From Prostheceraeus crozeri (Eukaryota > Platyhelminthes > Polycladida > Euryleptidae), in contig CAJQUW010011310.1 in assembly GCA_907163375.1 (NCBI GenBank), positions 186,001 to 250,000 on the forward strand: 64,000 bases of DNA, read 5' to 3'. Shown piece by piece: positions 1 through 13,070 of the stretch. The position numbers were made by a program, and so were the translations under genes. Position 1 is the first letter of the stretch. Each line of letters opens with the position of its first letter. Under the pieces are notes generated by a model. The model was not told where the DNA came from. It made no database searches and saw nothing but the letters and a program-made list of their open reading frames with translations.

Positions 1-3000
1 CATGCCGGTGGAAATTGAATTAAAAACTTGAAATTTCATCCAAGAAAGCACGAATAATATCGCGACTTTTTCATGAAGACTTCCATTATAATACAATTCA
101 TGAAATTCCCTTAATAATCAGCTTGATTTCCGCTTAGCTAGGATGCGCATTAGCAAATATTCATTCTTTTTGATATCCAACTTGTTTCATGCTACTTATA
201 TAGGAGAGTCATCTCGGTAGTATATAAATTGGCAAATTTTGACTTTTTTCAAAAGTGCTCAAATAATTTTTTGGACCACGGGAACGCAATCTCCGCAAAA
301 AACTGAATCTTTTGATATAAAAATGTTCACTGTATACAGATACTTTTTTGAGTCGACACTCTACCTATATATCCCTACTCTTTGGTCAACATAGCTATTT
401 TTGCGTTGGTGGTCATCAGATTTTGCAGCGACTATTATCGATAAGCCGCACCAGTCATGGTCTAAATTATTATTTGGACAGATATTTATTAGGGCTGTGC
501 GCGGTGCACCGAAATGCACGAATTTCTATGAGTTGATGCTTTAGTGTGATGTTTCAATTACAATTAACTCATTTGATCTGTTATCTTAGTCACAGCAAAT
601 AGGAGAGAAATTTTTTTTAAACATATGCAATAAAATTTATCCAACCAGGAGATTACATCAATCAATTAAACTTAAAATTTCTATATCGTGAAAATGAAAC
701 CTTTTGAAAATCACGACTATGTCATAAGATAACCGATGCATGTTAAGCGAAAATGTGAAGGTGACGAAAATTAGGTAATTCAAGTTCATGACAAATCATT
801 TTAAGTCACGGAGTCCGAACTCCCGCGACCTGAGAATTTCGAAATCTCATTGTAAATACTTTGAACCTGCTGTTGCTTCGATTGATATAGACTATCTTGA
901 CATTCCAGCGGCCAGCGATCCATCCGAAAGATTTTCTTCTTGGCTGCTTGAAGCCAATTAATATCAAGATCTTAACCGTCGTGCATCGTAATTTGTAGAT
1001 AGCATGACATTGCTTCTAACTTATCTACATTTCCTGGTGTGCTCTGATATTTTGAAAAGAAGAATCAAAAATAAACCTTTGTTACATACCATTTTAAAAG
1101 AATCAATTAAAAACCTAAAGCTTTGTCAGCAATTTAGTCATTGTAATTTTTTTCAACCATTTCCTGTTGTACACTCACATAATTTCTGTTTTCACTTAGT
1201 TTTAAAAGTTCCATTAGAGCTATCATGGAGACTTAGGGGTTAAGTATGATGACAGTTACTTGCAAATGTTGGCAAAACAGAATTAATAGAGGCCTCTGCA
1301 AGTCTGTTTCCAATTCTTTATTACACTATCAGAATTTTCCTAGTAGGCCCCAAAGTTTGCACTGAATTTTAAAAAATATGAATGTTTGTTATGAAAGAGT
1401 GAGACTGTGTCTATATGATTTTATTACACGGCTACCTAGAGCGCAAAGCAAATAATATTTCGCTTGCACACTTTACTTAAGTAAATGCTTCGGGGCAACT
1501 TTTTGAAATTTTCGGTGCACAGTTCGTGCGAGCAGGTGTGGCTAGCGTACAGCCGTATTTTTATTGAACAACGGGATTATTATGCTGATTTTGCGCGCAG
1601 CAATTACTATGAATACTCATATGTGCATTCGTATGAGTGGTCATTGTCGCACGCCAAATCAGGGTAACAAACAAACATACGTTGCCGCTACTTCGGCGAT
1701 CAGATTTGCTTTACTGCACTATAATTATCTTTCTAGTGTGTGTGTGTGTGTGCTTGTATTGGTACTAGTCTTCTTTAAATCAGCGGCGGTGCCACATGCA
1801 ATATACGATGACCATAACTTGTTCTCCATCGAATTTGAAGCTCATATGAAGAATGGGTCTTCAGAATCATCGTTGCTAGGCAAGAAGGCTATGATCATGA
1901 CCACCAGCCGTGGAAACATCGAATGATGATGTCTACCGACGATGGCGCGGAAAAAATCTCCGACTGAACAAGTGGTCTGGTTTTTTCTTTTATCAAAAGT
2001 ATGCGGTGACATCGGCCATTACAGGCTTTCCTCACAATGAAACAGACAATTCCTCAAGCCCGTTATTCCAAACAGCTTGTCTTGTATAACGTGACTTGCT
2101 TAGTCTCAGTTCTCTTTTTTCTTGGAAATAACCGTTGAGCGACTTGTGATGCATGGAGGGTAGACTCGGTTAAAGTGTACACTTTTTGCAGATAGCCTTA
2201 AAATCACATGTGTAGATAGCATCTGAGTTGTTCGACAATTTCTCGTACAACGAGTAACCTAACGGCGTATCAGGTGAAGAAAAGTGTGCATGAGGCTATT
2301 GTACTTGTTGAGGTGACGATTTTGTAATGGAAGCGACGACTTAAAAAGTATCGTCTAACTGGAGTGGAAGCACTGCTTAATTTCAATAACTATTTTTGTC
2401 ACTATAATGATTTCCCAGATACAAGGCCTTAACTCCTTTGGGTAAAGTGAACATCGGAATGAAGTGAACACCTTGAATTGAAGGTCAAAAGTGTTGCCAT
2501 TATCAATTTCTCTATTCTTCCACCTTTCTCTTGCACGAATTTGCTCGAAGAGGCCCGCGTATGACCACCGATCTACACTAAAGGGTCTCGTTGTATAGGC
2601 CTATTTCTGAATTTGCAGATAGGCCTATTTGAAAATTGTAGTGAACTTACATGTAGGCCTATGTCGTCATAATATCATAAAAATAGTAAGTCAATAATTT
2701 CAATATGCGATAATTAACCAGTAGCTCATCTTTTTAATGAAGGCTTGCGGCACATTAAGTGTTCCCATTAAAGTCACGAACATGTAATTTGACCAGGCAA
2801 GCAATAGCTGAAACATTTCACTTTTTCTTGCTTCCATATAATTAATTTGATTCCAAGCTACTACTGATAATGTAGTCTAGTAACCAATATGTAGAAGTAC
2901 CGGAAACCGAAGTTAGAGCAGTAAGCCGTGTCGATTTCATTCATTGATGTCTGTTGTTTGCACAATGTACATTCTTCATTCAGCCGATTTCTTTCCATCT

Positions 3001-5100
3001 GTAAGTGCAAATTTACCTTTTATGGAACATTGGTTTTCTTTAATTGATGACGGCATTTTGTTTCACTTTCATTTTCCAAATAGCTGTTGTCGTATTTGAT
3101 TCTTCTAATACACCCCGGGTTTTACTTCACTTTGACTCTGCTTATCTGGATTCTGGGAGGCCCTGGTTGTGTTAAATAAGCAGTAGTTTCTATATGCATG
3201 TTTTTAAGAAATGTGTATTAAGAATGTGTGTTTTATTGTTCAACTTTTGAAGGTGTTTGATAATAGCATTTACACTTTCCATTCCTAGCAAGTGCACTAA
3301 GGTTAAGTAGTCTTCTTATAATTCATGTGACACACAACACGTTTGCTTACCGGGCAACTGCCTTAACAGGTCGTAAATGAAAGTTGATCATTAGGTAGGA
3401 TCATCATCATCGATTGCAGGTCCATGGCAATAACTCCGCGGCGGACTCGAAGCGTCGGCAGATTTTCACTTTTCTACTTTGTCTTTAAATAGTGTCTCCT
3501 TAACAGGGAGTGTCTCCAAAAGAAAAAAAGGTTGCAGGCTTCAATCATTATATAACTGCACTGATACTTTCTTCTAGAACTCGTTATTTTGCTAGGTAGC
3601 TTCATCGTCTCGCTGAAAGATTTAATTGCTTACTGACTAATGACAATCGAATCAATTGGTACATATAACGAAGACTTGATGAATGATGCATCGAGTTTTG
3701 TTTTTAACGTTTGAATCTCGATCTCTAGGCGACCCGCTATTCTCCATTGTTCTCACCCGGGCTGTGAGGTACCGATGGTGAGCAAGGCTCACCTAGCAGA
3801 TGAATAAGAGACATAGGCACCGCTTTATGCGTTGACAAAATCTCAAACTTCTACATGTATAGGCCTACCAAAAAGGTGTAAATTATTTATTTTATATATT
3901 TTGTATTTTATCTTCTGCATGAACTATGAAGATCACATTGATTTTTGTTAGAGTCTAGGCGTGACAATAGAAATTTAAAAGCGTGTCAGCTGAGTCTTAT
4001 TATTCGCACAGTGGGTTATTAGGGCCCACTTTCAAATAGGATTGAAGCTCTCAAAAATACAAGCGAGAAGTCATGAACAACTTTCATATTGTTCCTTTAT
4101 AGCCAAGTCCCACTCTCACAGATTGCCGGTAGCTCGTAACAAGAAGCACGTCGGTATACCAATTCTGATTTCATTGAAACGATCTCTGATTCAATAGCTT
4201 GGTTATTTGAGTCTGATTTCTGCTCGTTGGAGTGATTGGTCACATTTGTTGGTTCTTAGACTCGATGTTGGCAGTTGATTGGCGATTCTCCTGTCATCTA
4301 GGTGAAACTGACAGTGCTAAAAGTTTTCGTGAGGGCACTTTTAGATTGTATAGATATCAGACATGCTTTGCAGTGAATGAGGATGGAAGCTGTAAAACGA
4401 TAGGCGCAGATTGTAATACCACTTAAGACAGAAAACCTGACTTAAAAGCACTACTGAAAATTCAAAATAAAGTAGTAAGATGAAGCCAACAACGATAGGA
4501 AGAAATGAAACAATATGTGTGCATGTAGAATCAGCTTACATGCAGCATATTGAGAGACTCCTTCTATCTGCAATTAATCCAATTAGTTTAAATGCTAGTG
4601 AATGGAGCCTTGTTCTAAATTTCATATTACTTTGAATTATACTTTGAGTGTTGGCAATAATGGCACAAATGTATCGCATAAGGAATTCCTGGGAGATGAC
4701 ATGTATTTTACATGTGCGAATCTTGTGGGTAGGAGACTTATTGACGACCCTGATGATTTACCTTTGGATGTCAAATGTGATTCTATTTCCTGAGTTGAAT
4801 ATTCTATTCCACACTCAGATGTTCGCTGTACTGCATGTGATAAAGCTTAAATGCAGTGTTGTCAACTGAATCTTTCGAGAATCTCAAATAGAACTCAGTT
4901 AATAATTTATCCTGTATTTCATATTACATGCCAAGAAAACATTTCTCTTCTGGTTTTTTTTTTTCGGTTTTATATATTAAGATTAGATTACTATCGTTAT
5001 ATTAAATTAATACATATACTTATACAATTGACTTCTGGATGCATTTTGCATCTGCATTTTGGCTCCGATCGACGCGCGCTATCGAGGGATACTTGCTTGC
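1..5100. other. AT-rich stretch without a supportable gene
   Basis: I see no recognisable protein, RNA gene or intact transposon here. Open frames are short, AT-driven and lack recognisable motifs. Two short plus-strand frames (4232-4426 and 4602-4793) have secreted-protein-like composition with several Cys, but no recognisable domain and no clear splice partners, so they are not called. Several TAGGCCTA octamers occur (about 2597, 2619, 2656 and 3860). Confidence 0.6.
1736..1752. repeat. (GT)n microsatellite
   Basis: About eight uninterrupted GT units are visible in the raw sequence. Confidence 0.9.
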
Positions 5101-6073
5101 TGCATGGTGTATCACTTGCATACACTTTGTTATTCAGAGGCGTGATCGATCATGCGGCGAACGAAGAGAGAGGCAGCTCAAGAAGCGGAAAGACGCTTGA
5201 CAAATATTCGTCTGACTGCTCTGAAGGTGATCCTTCGATGAGATGGTAATGGGATGAATGATGATGAACACCTGACATTGTTGGAAATCAGCCTGACACA
5301 ACTGGACTTCTTGGAAAGGACGAAAAACAAGTGGACGTTATTTGCAGGACAACAAGTGATCACAGTGCGTGGAGACGATGCAGAACAAGCCCGACAAGTT
5401 CGGCATAAAGTTTTGGATTCTATGTGAAGTAGAAAGCAACTTCGTTCTGAATGGATTCCCCTATCTCGGCACCACGAAGGACAACTGGGGTCAACACGTT
5501 GTGCCTCAGCTAATGTTGCCATATATTCGGGTACGATAAGGCGTACAAGGAGAGAAATACCACGTCGGGTGCTTACACGCGAGTCGTCAATGGATCTGTA
5601 CAGTTGTGATGCGTACAAGCTCGATGACAAAACAATTACACTTGTTGCGTACAAGGGAAAGAAGAAAAAGATGGTTGTTCTACTGTCATCCTTGCATGAT
5701 TCCTGCAAGATTCAGGACAATGACAAGAAATTGCCGGAGCCCATCGCATTCTACAATTCTACAAAACGCGAAAGTATACCACAAAGGCTCAGACTCGGCG
5801 ATGGTTTATAACATTCTCGACATTTCGATCATCAATTCGTGGATCCTTTGCAAGAAATGTGTGAATGATCAATTACCTCGCCAGTCATTCATGCTACAAC
5901 TTGGCGAACAGCTCTGTTCTTTCAACAAAACGTCAGTACCTCAAACTCTTCGTGATTACCATCAAAAAGGCGAAATTGTGAAGTGAGTGCTCACCACAAC
6001 AAAACAAACACAGTCTGCAGTGTTTGTAGAAAGTTGTGCTGTGGTGTGTGCATGGCAAGGAAAGAGAAATATT

Positions 6074-6109
6074 TTAGGTGCACCTGTGTTGTTAGGTGCA
6101 CCTGTGTTG
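6074..6109 (+). repeat. 18-bp exact tandem duplication
   Basis: TTAGGTGCACCTGTGTTG occurs twice back to back inside the Cys-rich tail of the piggyBac-like remnant. Being 18 nt it keeps frame and duplicates an R-C-T-C-V-V unit. Confidence 0.85.
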
Positions 6110-6265
6110 ACTATGTGCTTGATTTTTTGGTTATGCAATCAAAACATATTGTTGTGAAATACTATGACGTTGTTTATGATGTTTAGTGATGAGGGACGAA
6201 ATCGTAAACACCGGTGAACAAAATAATGTGGAATATATAATGACTTTTTCAATCTGATAACTGAC

Positions 6266-6283
6266 GGCGTCATTTTTGACGCC
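6266..6283. repeat. Subterminal palindrome of the piggyBac-like element
   Basis: GGCGTCATTTTTGACGCC is an 18-base near-perfect inverted repeat. A second copy with the central bases complemented (GCGTCAAAAATGACGC) lies at 6445-6460, directly next to the right terminal sequence. Paired subterminal repeats are common in piggyBac-like elements and may be transposase-binding sites (inference). Confidence 0.75.
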
Positions 6284-6444
6284 AGCCGCACTTTTAAGTA
6301 AATTTAATAAATCTCTAAGATGTTAAGTAGGAAATGGCAACTAACTAGGACTCAAGTCATCGTCTATAGGAATTAGGAAAAGTCACCTGATATTATCCTG
6401 ATTCATGATAATACAACAGTGCAGGACAGATTTAAAAATCGAAA

Positions 6445-6460
6445 GCGTCAAAAATGACGC
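6445..6460. repeat. Second subterminal palindrome of the piggyBac-like element
   Basis: GCGTCAAAAATGACGC lies 16 bases before the terminal TTAA at 6477. It repeats the palindrome at 6266-6283 and, with the following GCCGCC run, forms the right end of the element. Confidence 0.75.
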
Positions 6461-6480
6461 CGCCGCCTTTCTAGTGTTAA

Positions 6481-8129
6481 TCAAGTTTGCCGGAAATTAA
6501 CTACGTTTAGTTAGATTCGGCATACTGAGTTTTTCTAAAAGCTCAGTTGTAACTCAGTAAAATATTCCAACAAGGGGGTTGGAAAGTAATATGACTATAG
6601 AGCTGATCTGAATTCGCGCGACTACGAAGTTAGAATGACTTCTAGTCCATGAAAAGTTCAGACTATTTTTGTGGTAGGCTACATGCCATTTATGAATATT
6701 TTGAGGGAGGCATAGAGCCTAAGGAAAGGAAATACAGGTACTTCGGTATGTTCTAACCACAGAGCACCTCATTGGCCTTGTGCTTGATAAATGTTTGTGA
6801 AGATTTTTTTGTTACGTGTTCTGCAGTTACTATATTGGTAGGCATTTTAGATGTCTTGGTTTGTTTGATTTCATGTTCAGTGTTTGACAACAGGACTAGT
6901 AAGCTTATAAGCATTTCATGCATTTGCTGAAATGAGCATGCAAAAAGGACTAGTATAAATGACTTTCAAAACACAATCGCAATATATGAATTAAGTTAAT
7001 AACCTATTGCGTAAAATATTTTACAAGTAGGCTACCTTTAGGCCATAGATAGTCTATTTAGGTCAGCTAGCACTTGTTGGGCTTGAGATAAAATCCAAAA
7101 AGCAAGACTGCTGCATATTTTACACGATGATGAAGATACGAGAATCCCTGAATACAGACATCATATGAATACCCGTACTTAAAATCGTAAATTGAGATAG
7201 TGTTTAATCGAATTTTTTCATTCCGAAATGAATGCACCCATTTTCTACAATAATTTCTCAACAACTCATGAATATATTTGTATCAGGCACAATAGCATCT
7301 ATAATGTCATCAAAATAAAGCTTCGAACTATGAGGTATAATCATCAATTACGTTTTCATGATAGAATAATAATACATTTCAAAAACAAAACTTCAAAGGC
7401 CTGAGAACAAAATGGAAGTTAAGAAGTAAGTCTAGTTGTGTCTACTTTGATCCGGGATTTCCTAGAAATGCATTCCCTCTCATGTATAGGTTCCAGCAAG
7501 ACGCAGCGAGTTTTAAGAAAAACAGATGCATTTTCGCGACATAGTATTGCTCATGGAATTTAAATTTTTTAACTTGCTTTACAAGTAGGACAACAGATTG
7601 CTTCCATTTATGTTCCAGCATGGCTTTTCCAGCATTCTATGTCTGTTTAGACAAACCGATCCTTCTAACTTGTTCATATATTCTAAAAATACCTTCAAAA
7701 AATCATTTAAAGCCTGCAGATGGACCTAACTCAAGATTTCGTGAGATGCCTGAATATTAGCTCTAACATCAATAATCTTTTTGCCATCAATTAGTTTAGG
7801 AGGAGATACATATGAAGGACCTTTGTTCAGCATATCAAGGTGAGAATCAGAAATTTCCTTCGATGATAAATATTTAACTGGTTCACGCCTTGAATCAATT
7901 GGATCATTAGATAATGTGTTTGAAGCTTCTCCAACAGGTTATTGTTAAATATTATGTCTTCATTATCAGGACAGGTAGCTGTACTTCATTTTCTCGATAA
8001 AACATTCAGCTTCTTACGCTTTATGCATCTCAGTAAGCATTTGCATCTTTCAACAAAGTTCCATTCTTAATATGTAAATACTCTCGGTCTCACAAGTCTC
8101 TAGATTTTTGTATATCCCAAAATACTAAC
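6481..8129. other. AT-rich stretch without a gene
   Basis: Nothing recognisable on either strand. Open frames are short, low in GC and without motifs. Confidence 0.55.
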
Positions 8130-8517
8130 TTATCTTAACCGTCTCTACAATAGCATACTTAACCGATGATGTCATCCATGGCACTTATCACATGGCCAAA
8201 CCAGCATTGACGTATTTGCCTGAGACGAACTAGATGTTCGGGCAAGGCATAACGATCTCCTTTCAGCCTGACCGTTAGCCTACTATGTACCTCATCATTC
8301 TTCTGTCAGCATTTCTCAGAAGCTGGATCAGCTTCAAGATGAGTAGTCACATTTCCGCACCATAGATAAGGACCGATCTTGTAAACATCTCATGCACATG
8401 GCCTCTAAAATTCAACGGAATGCCCTTGCTTGCAAGAAGACTGGCCACTTCCCTCCACTTCGCCACTGAAGCCGGGATTCGAGTCCGAACCTCCCTTCTG
8501 CGCACCTGCCTCTGCAT
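8130..8517 (-). mobile_element. LINE (non-LTR retrotransposon) 3' ORF fragment
   Basis: Reading the minus strand down from 8517 gives a frame with VAKWREVASLLASKGIPLN, then VHEMFTRSVLIYGAEM, then LLRNADRRMMRYIV and, in a shifted frame, LRQIRQCWFGHV. This matches the region after the RT palm in many animal LINEs (pattern 'A-W-K-x-F-R-E-L-x-P-x-L-x-x-R-x-L-x-L-K...R-S-V-L-x-Y-G-S-E-T-W...L-R-W-F-G-H-V'). The Trp expected after GAEM is a TGA stop and at least one frameshift is present, so it is a relic. The upstream RT core and the endonuclease are absent. An RTE-like clade is likely but not provable from this piece. Confidence 0.7.
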
Positions 8518-8641
8518 TTTCATCATGCATTATATGATGTATTTACATAATTTCAGCATGAAGTATGAAATAGTTTAGTTTTTGAAGTTAGTCTGTTGAA
8601 TTTTGTTTATGACTATTCATTGAAGTATTTTGTTCTTTCAG

Positions 8642-8984
8642 TGTTCGAAAGCAGTTGAGCTTCGACATCAGCACATTTTCTGATGAGCTTCATGAGGGCG
8701 AAGTACCAATTCCAACGTCATGGAGTTTGGGTAGCAGTGGTTATCTTAGTGTGAAGGATCCTGTAGCCACCTTTCCGGGAGCGGACAGGGTGTCACGATC
8801 CGTACAAACAATCATGGTTTCGCCCGAAGAACAGGTTGTACGCCTATTAAAGAAATGTTCCCGCTGTGGTTCTCGTCGGCTCCGATTTATGCTCTTCGAT
8901 CAAAGTACACCGCTTCAGCAGTCCACAGGTCTTGAAGTTGTGTTGAAAGACCTGAGTCTAGCTCACGGTGAAACGGTGCTATGA
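8642..8984 (+). CDS. Unassigned exon-like ORF with a CxxCG motif
   Basis: A good acceptor (pyrimidine-rich tract ending TTGTTCTTTCAG at 8641) opens a frame that runs 114 codons to TGA at 8982-8984. GC is higher than in the flanks. After a Ser-rich first half it contains SRSVQTIMVSPEEQVVRLL, then KKCSRCGSRRLRFMLFDQST and QQSTGLEVVLKDLSLAHGE. This recalls a Cys-x2-Cys-Gly...Thr-Gly...His-Gly pattern I associate with a zinc-binding domain in invertebrate transposon-related proteins (Kolobok/THAP-associated), but the second Cys pair is not evident here. I see no upstream exon on the plus strand. It may be the last exon of an unrecognised host gene or a transposon relic, and the proximity of the LINE fragment at 8130-8517 favours the latter slightly. 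Function unknown. Confidence 0.35.
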
Positions 8985-11900
8985 AAAAGTTATTTCTCGA
9001 TTTTCAGATGGCGTAATAGTGAATATGACATTCAAGCATGTGATGTGATATAATGGCTGTGGACTTCTGCCAGACTTGCTGTTTGAATTTAGCTGTTTTG
9101 TTATTGACGCGCCGAAAACTTGTAGCAATGTTTTAATGAATTTTACGAGCAGATTGTTGATATCATATTCAATTTTCTATTTCAAATTTGCTGATAGATC
9201 GGTTCTGCAGCCCCACCTATTTTTGTTAATTCATATTGGCAAACTACAGCGAGTCATGAATATGCATGCCTTTAGAACGAACTATAATCAGTTAAATATT
9301 GAGGTACATTCCACTAAGCAGTAGTTAACTAGAGCATATACATCCGTGAAGAAGCCATGATTTGCAAATGATAGCGTTTGTGAACATTGATATGCAATTT
9401 TATCCCCGAGTTGATGACATTTTGACCGCGATCACTCAACAGCATTTTGGATTATAATCGAAGTCCATTTGAATATTCAAATATCGCTGATTGTCAATCT
9501 GCTCGTGAATGAAAGTATATTATTTCCAAACTCAATCGACTGACATCAAAATATTTCAGTTTCATGAATTCTGCTTTTTGTCACAGTAATTGCAAAGTTC
9601 GTCTAGATATTTCTGATTAATAGATTTACGCAATTCTAAACTTGCTATTTTCTCTATTCCTTTTTGGAAACAAGCTTGACAAATTGCATACATGGGCATA
9701 TATATCTTGTCTTTTATAAGTGCAAAACTATTCATCCAAATACGTAGACTTGGCAAAAAGTGTCATGGGAAATTCCTAGTAATCATGGTCGTAACATTCC
9801 ACCTTCAGTATCTGGTAGATTTTCTACTAATGGAACAAATTTCATGAAGCTACACGTCGCCGATGTACTCTCATCGCTGCTTCATAAGATGCAAATTTAA
9901 GCACACTCCCACAACATAGGCTATACCAAAGCTTAGAAAGGCAGGCCTAGATTGAATTCTTCGCATGAATCAATTTGTCAGCTGAATATATAGGAAAATA
10001 AAATTGATACACAACCAAAAAATATAAGTTATCTATTCATCCTTCTAAAAGCTATACCCAGATGTAACAAGTATTTTTACCAACAGGCCTGAATTCCATC
10101 ATCTCACTTATAGCCACGCTCAATTATGCGTTTTTGCCGTACGTCATGCGAATTACATGACCCTCATAAACCTGTGGCCGTGCGTGAACATTTTAACATA
10201 CACTATAGGTGACATGCCACGCTCAATTACGCGTAACTACACATGACCCTAAACATCCGTGGTTGCCGCGTGACATTACTGCAACATGTGTCGGCAATCC
10301 TGAATGTTCTGTAGAGTTTGCGCGTCATGCGCCTGCATGTATCAGAGGATAAACAATGTGATAGGACCTAAATTTCCTGCATATGAAAGACAGAACATGA
10401 TAAGCGGTTCATCGCGGCAACGCGGACAACCGTAGATGACGCGTAAACTACAAGCGCTCGCCCGCGCTTATTTATAAACATTCCCCATGTTTTGACAGCA
10501 TCAGATCACGTGATTGCTGACTCTTAGTGCAGTGCGGTACTCGCGTAGAAGTATAAACTGCCTAATTTAACGACGGAATGTTTGAGGTGCTCCGTAATTA
10601 CGCGTGGCAATGGCACCTAGTGTAAATGTGAAAGATTTATGAAAGAGACGGAAATGAGAATAGTCCAAACCACATGTAAATTGCGCCACATGATCCGTCG
10701 TTATTAGCCTATTATAATGTATATGAGGCCATTTTTCATAGCCCGAATGCGTTTTTAGGATGACTTTTAAAGCCGAAAAGTTAAATTAAGGCTTCCTTAT
10801 TGCTTCTCAGGTGTTCCTCAATTCAGCTGTGCCGTCACATATAGTTAAAAATTACCTAGTTGTCTATCGAATTTTATTCGAACAGATTGTGCATCGGTCT
10901 CTCTATTACACCCGATGTGCTATATCGACACACCCACACAAGAATTTCCATGAGAACTCAGTCTACAATAGAGAGACTTGCATAATTTTCCACATTCGCT
11001 ATGTTGGTTTATTCATGAAACATGAGCTTCATGATTAGCCTACTGCCACTGAAATTCAGCTAGCGATGAAATACACTATACGTATGGAGACTTAGTTCAG
11101 ACATCATCTGCTTGCTGTAATCAAGTTCTCGCGATAATTCGTTGATGTATTGTTTGATTGTATAGGCTATACAAAGGATCTTTTGTCCAGGCCTACTTCA
11201 ACTTTATCGCATTTTTTTCTTTGAACATTATGAAACCCAACTGGACACTGTGATATATATGCAAATCGCAACTCGTGGCTTCTCCCGTTTTCGTCACCAG
11301 CGGACGCAATTCAGACACAAAATGAAATATTCAGCACCACCTATGAGCCCACATTAAGTTGATTACGAGAACTTCGATGCTGTATCAAATGTATATTCGT
11401 ACACAGATGGAGGTCAACAACTCAGGCGATGGACACGTAGAAAAAAAAGAAGAACCCGGAGTAGCTGCCATCGGACGTAATTTTATCATCTTTGGTATGA
11501 ATTTTGATTCGTTTGAAGTTCATAAATCGACTTCTAGATCTAAGGTGAAAATTCTTGATATTCATAAATCGTAGACGACTCGGAGCTGATCCGGGTATTT
11601 CTTTCGATTTCAAATTCCAAAACACACCAAGTTCATCTGCATGCAATCAATGCAGCATGTACCAGAATTGAAGGAACATAGTAGCTCAAAACTACACATC
11701 GTGAAGTCTAGAGCGAAGGAGCTAGTGAACTTGGAAAGTTAGAGTCAAAGAGGAAATGTCATAAAAGTGATCAAAATCGAGTCCAGAAAGATCGGTCATC
11801 AATGGATTGAACTGCTGAATAACGACAGATCAATAATCCAAATTTCAATGTGACACATACGCTATCTCGTCTCTAAAAGTGCTCGGATGGAAATGGGTAG

Positions 11901-12962
11901 ATAGAATGCAAGAAATTACTGAAAATATAGGCTCTTCTCCGTAGCAAAAACGCGTATGATAATTTCAATTATTTCAATGTAAATTGTATTACATTCACTT
12001 TTCGAGACTCATCTCAAAGTAGTACGTCCACTTCTCCTTTACATCTTAAACGTCACTCCGCATGCAAAGACAACTCACGAGACAGACATGGGACAATACG
12101 CATGCAGAAATACAAAACAGAATGAGGCATTGACCTAACTGAAAACGGAACATTATTTACATAACTACAAAGATTCTGTCAATATTAAAGCCAATCTCCC
12201 ACATATCACAAATACGTTGTGGTCTAAATTATCTACGGAGATGATCAGGTCGAAGTTTAAACACGCCGTTCGCACGTTCGATTGATCGATAAGTGTCAAT
12301 AAAATACGCTCGACGTGAAGGCGATGCGAGGTAAAATTGTGGCGTAGAATGGCATTTTACTTTAAGATGCAAGTTCTAAGAAATTTTGATGCTTATTTAC
12401 AATTTGCAATTCCATTCGGGCCAGCGGATACTCATTCAGAGATTCCACAACTCATTGAAGGAATGACTGAACATCCATTAGTTGTCCCGATGCAAATATG
12501 TATTTATATATAAATATTCGTACAGAAGACCATTTAACGAGATTCTAATCAGATAGATAATCTCGGGGTCACCAAATCGATGAACGCAGGGAAGGGGATG
12601 GGTGATAACAAAAGCACGATGACGAGCACACTATCACGGTGACAAAATTTGCATGGCGTTCGGTCAAATGATAACGACCGCGGCGGCAACACTTTGACAG
12701 TACAAATCTTGGGAATCTCTTGCGCTCAGAGACTGGTTTAGTGTGGAGCGGAGTGAAGTTCCGTCACGCTGCTTTACAAGACGAATAATAAACGCCTGAC
12801 GTTTTGGCGATTGAAGAAGTCACAAATGCAGGAACCACCCAAAAACTCACTGACTGAACTCCAGCAGTGACAAGATAATCAGAGGTAAAAAGAAGTCGTT
12901 CGGTGATAGGTGGTGTGGAAACGAGAAAGGAAAGCGAAGTAGATCTATGCCATCAATATCTC
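8985..12962. other. Groucho/TLE 3' flank, including its 3' UTR
   Basis: No coding gene recognised. On the minus strand this follows the Groucho stop codon, so the part nearest 12962 is 3' UTR of unknown length. I did not spot AATAAA on the coding strand until about 11009-11014, so the poly(A) site is unresolved. A diverged tandem repeat lies at 10104-10290 and CpG-containing words such as TTACGCGT recur between 10.1 and 10.6 kb. Confidence 0.5.
10104..10290. repeat. Diverged ~100-bp tandem repeat
   Basis: Two adjacent copies share CCACGCTCAATTAYGCG (at 10114 and 10217, 103 bases apart), followed in both by ACATGACCCT, then YRTGG and a GCCG/GCCGCGTG segment. Divergence is clear, so the duplication is not recent. 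Confidence 0.7.

Positions 12963-13070
<108 letters not shown>

Larger units (their letters stand above)
5150..6480 (+). mobile_element. Decayed piggyBac-like DNA transposon
   Basis: Transposase remnants lie in several plus-strand frames. At 5378-5538 a frame reads NKPDKFGIKFWILCEV then LNGFPYLGTTKDNWGQHVV, the conserved 'KPxKxGIKxW...NxxPYLG' block of the piggyBac DDE domain. At about 5660-5775 comes VVLLSSLHDSC then KKLPEPIAFYN, and at 5795-5985, in another frame, VYNILDISIINSWILCKKC and RQSFMLQLGEQL, typical of the end of the catalytic domain. A Cys-rich tail (CSVCRKLCCGVCMARKEKY) at 6011-6110 matches the family's C-terminal zinc finger. At least two frameshifts and several stops separate the blocks, and the N-terminus is poorly preserved, so it is dead. 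The right end reads ...CGCCTTTCTAGTG followed by TTAA at 6477-6480, the target piggyBac elements use. I did not find the matching left end. The family call is strong; the left boundary is approximate. Confidence 0.85.

Noticed and set aside
3700-3800. Possible tRNA-like B box (GTTTGAATCTCG)
   Set aside because: No A box at the right distance and no cloverleaf could be drawn.
4232-4793. Two short plus-strand frames with several Cys and N-glycosylation-like sites
   Set aside because: Looked like extracellular-domain exons (GDDMYFTCANLVGRR), but no complete domain pattern, no clear flanking splice sites and a stop directly before the second ATG.
5178-5708. 176-codon minus-strand open frame
   Set aside because: It is the antisense of the piggyBac transposase remnant, whose plus-strand frames carry the recognisable family motifs.
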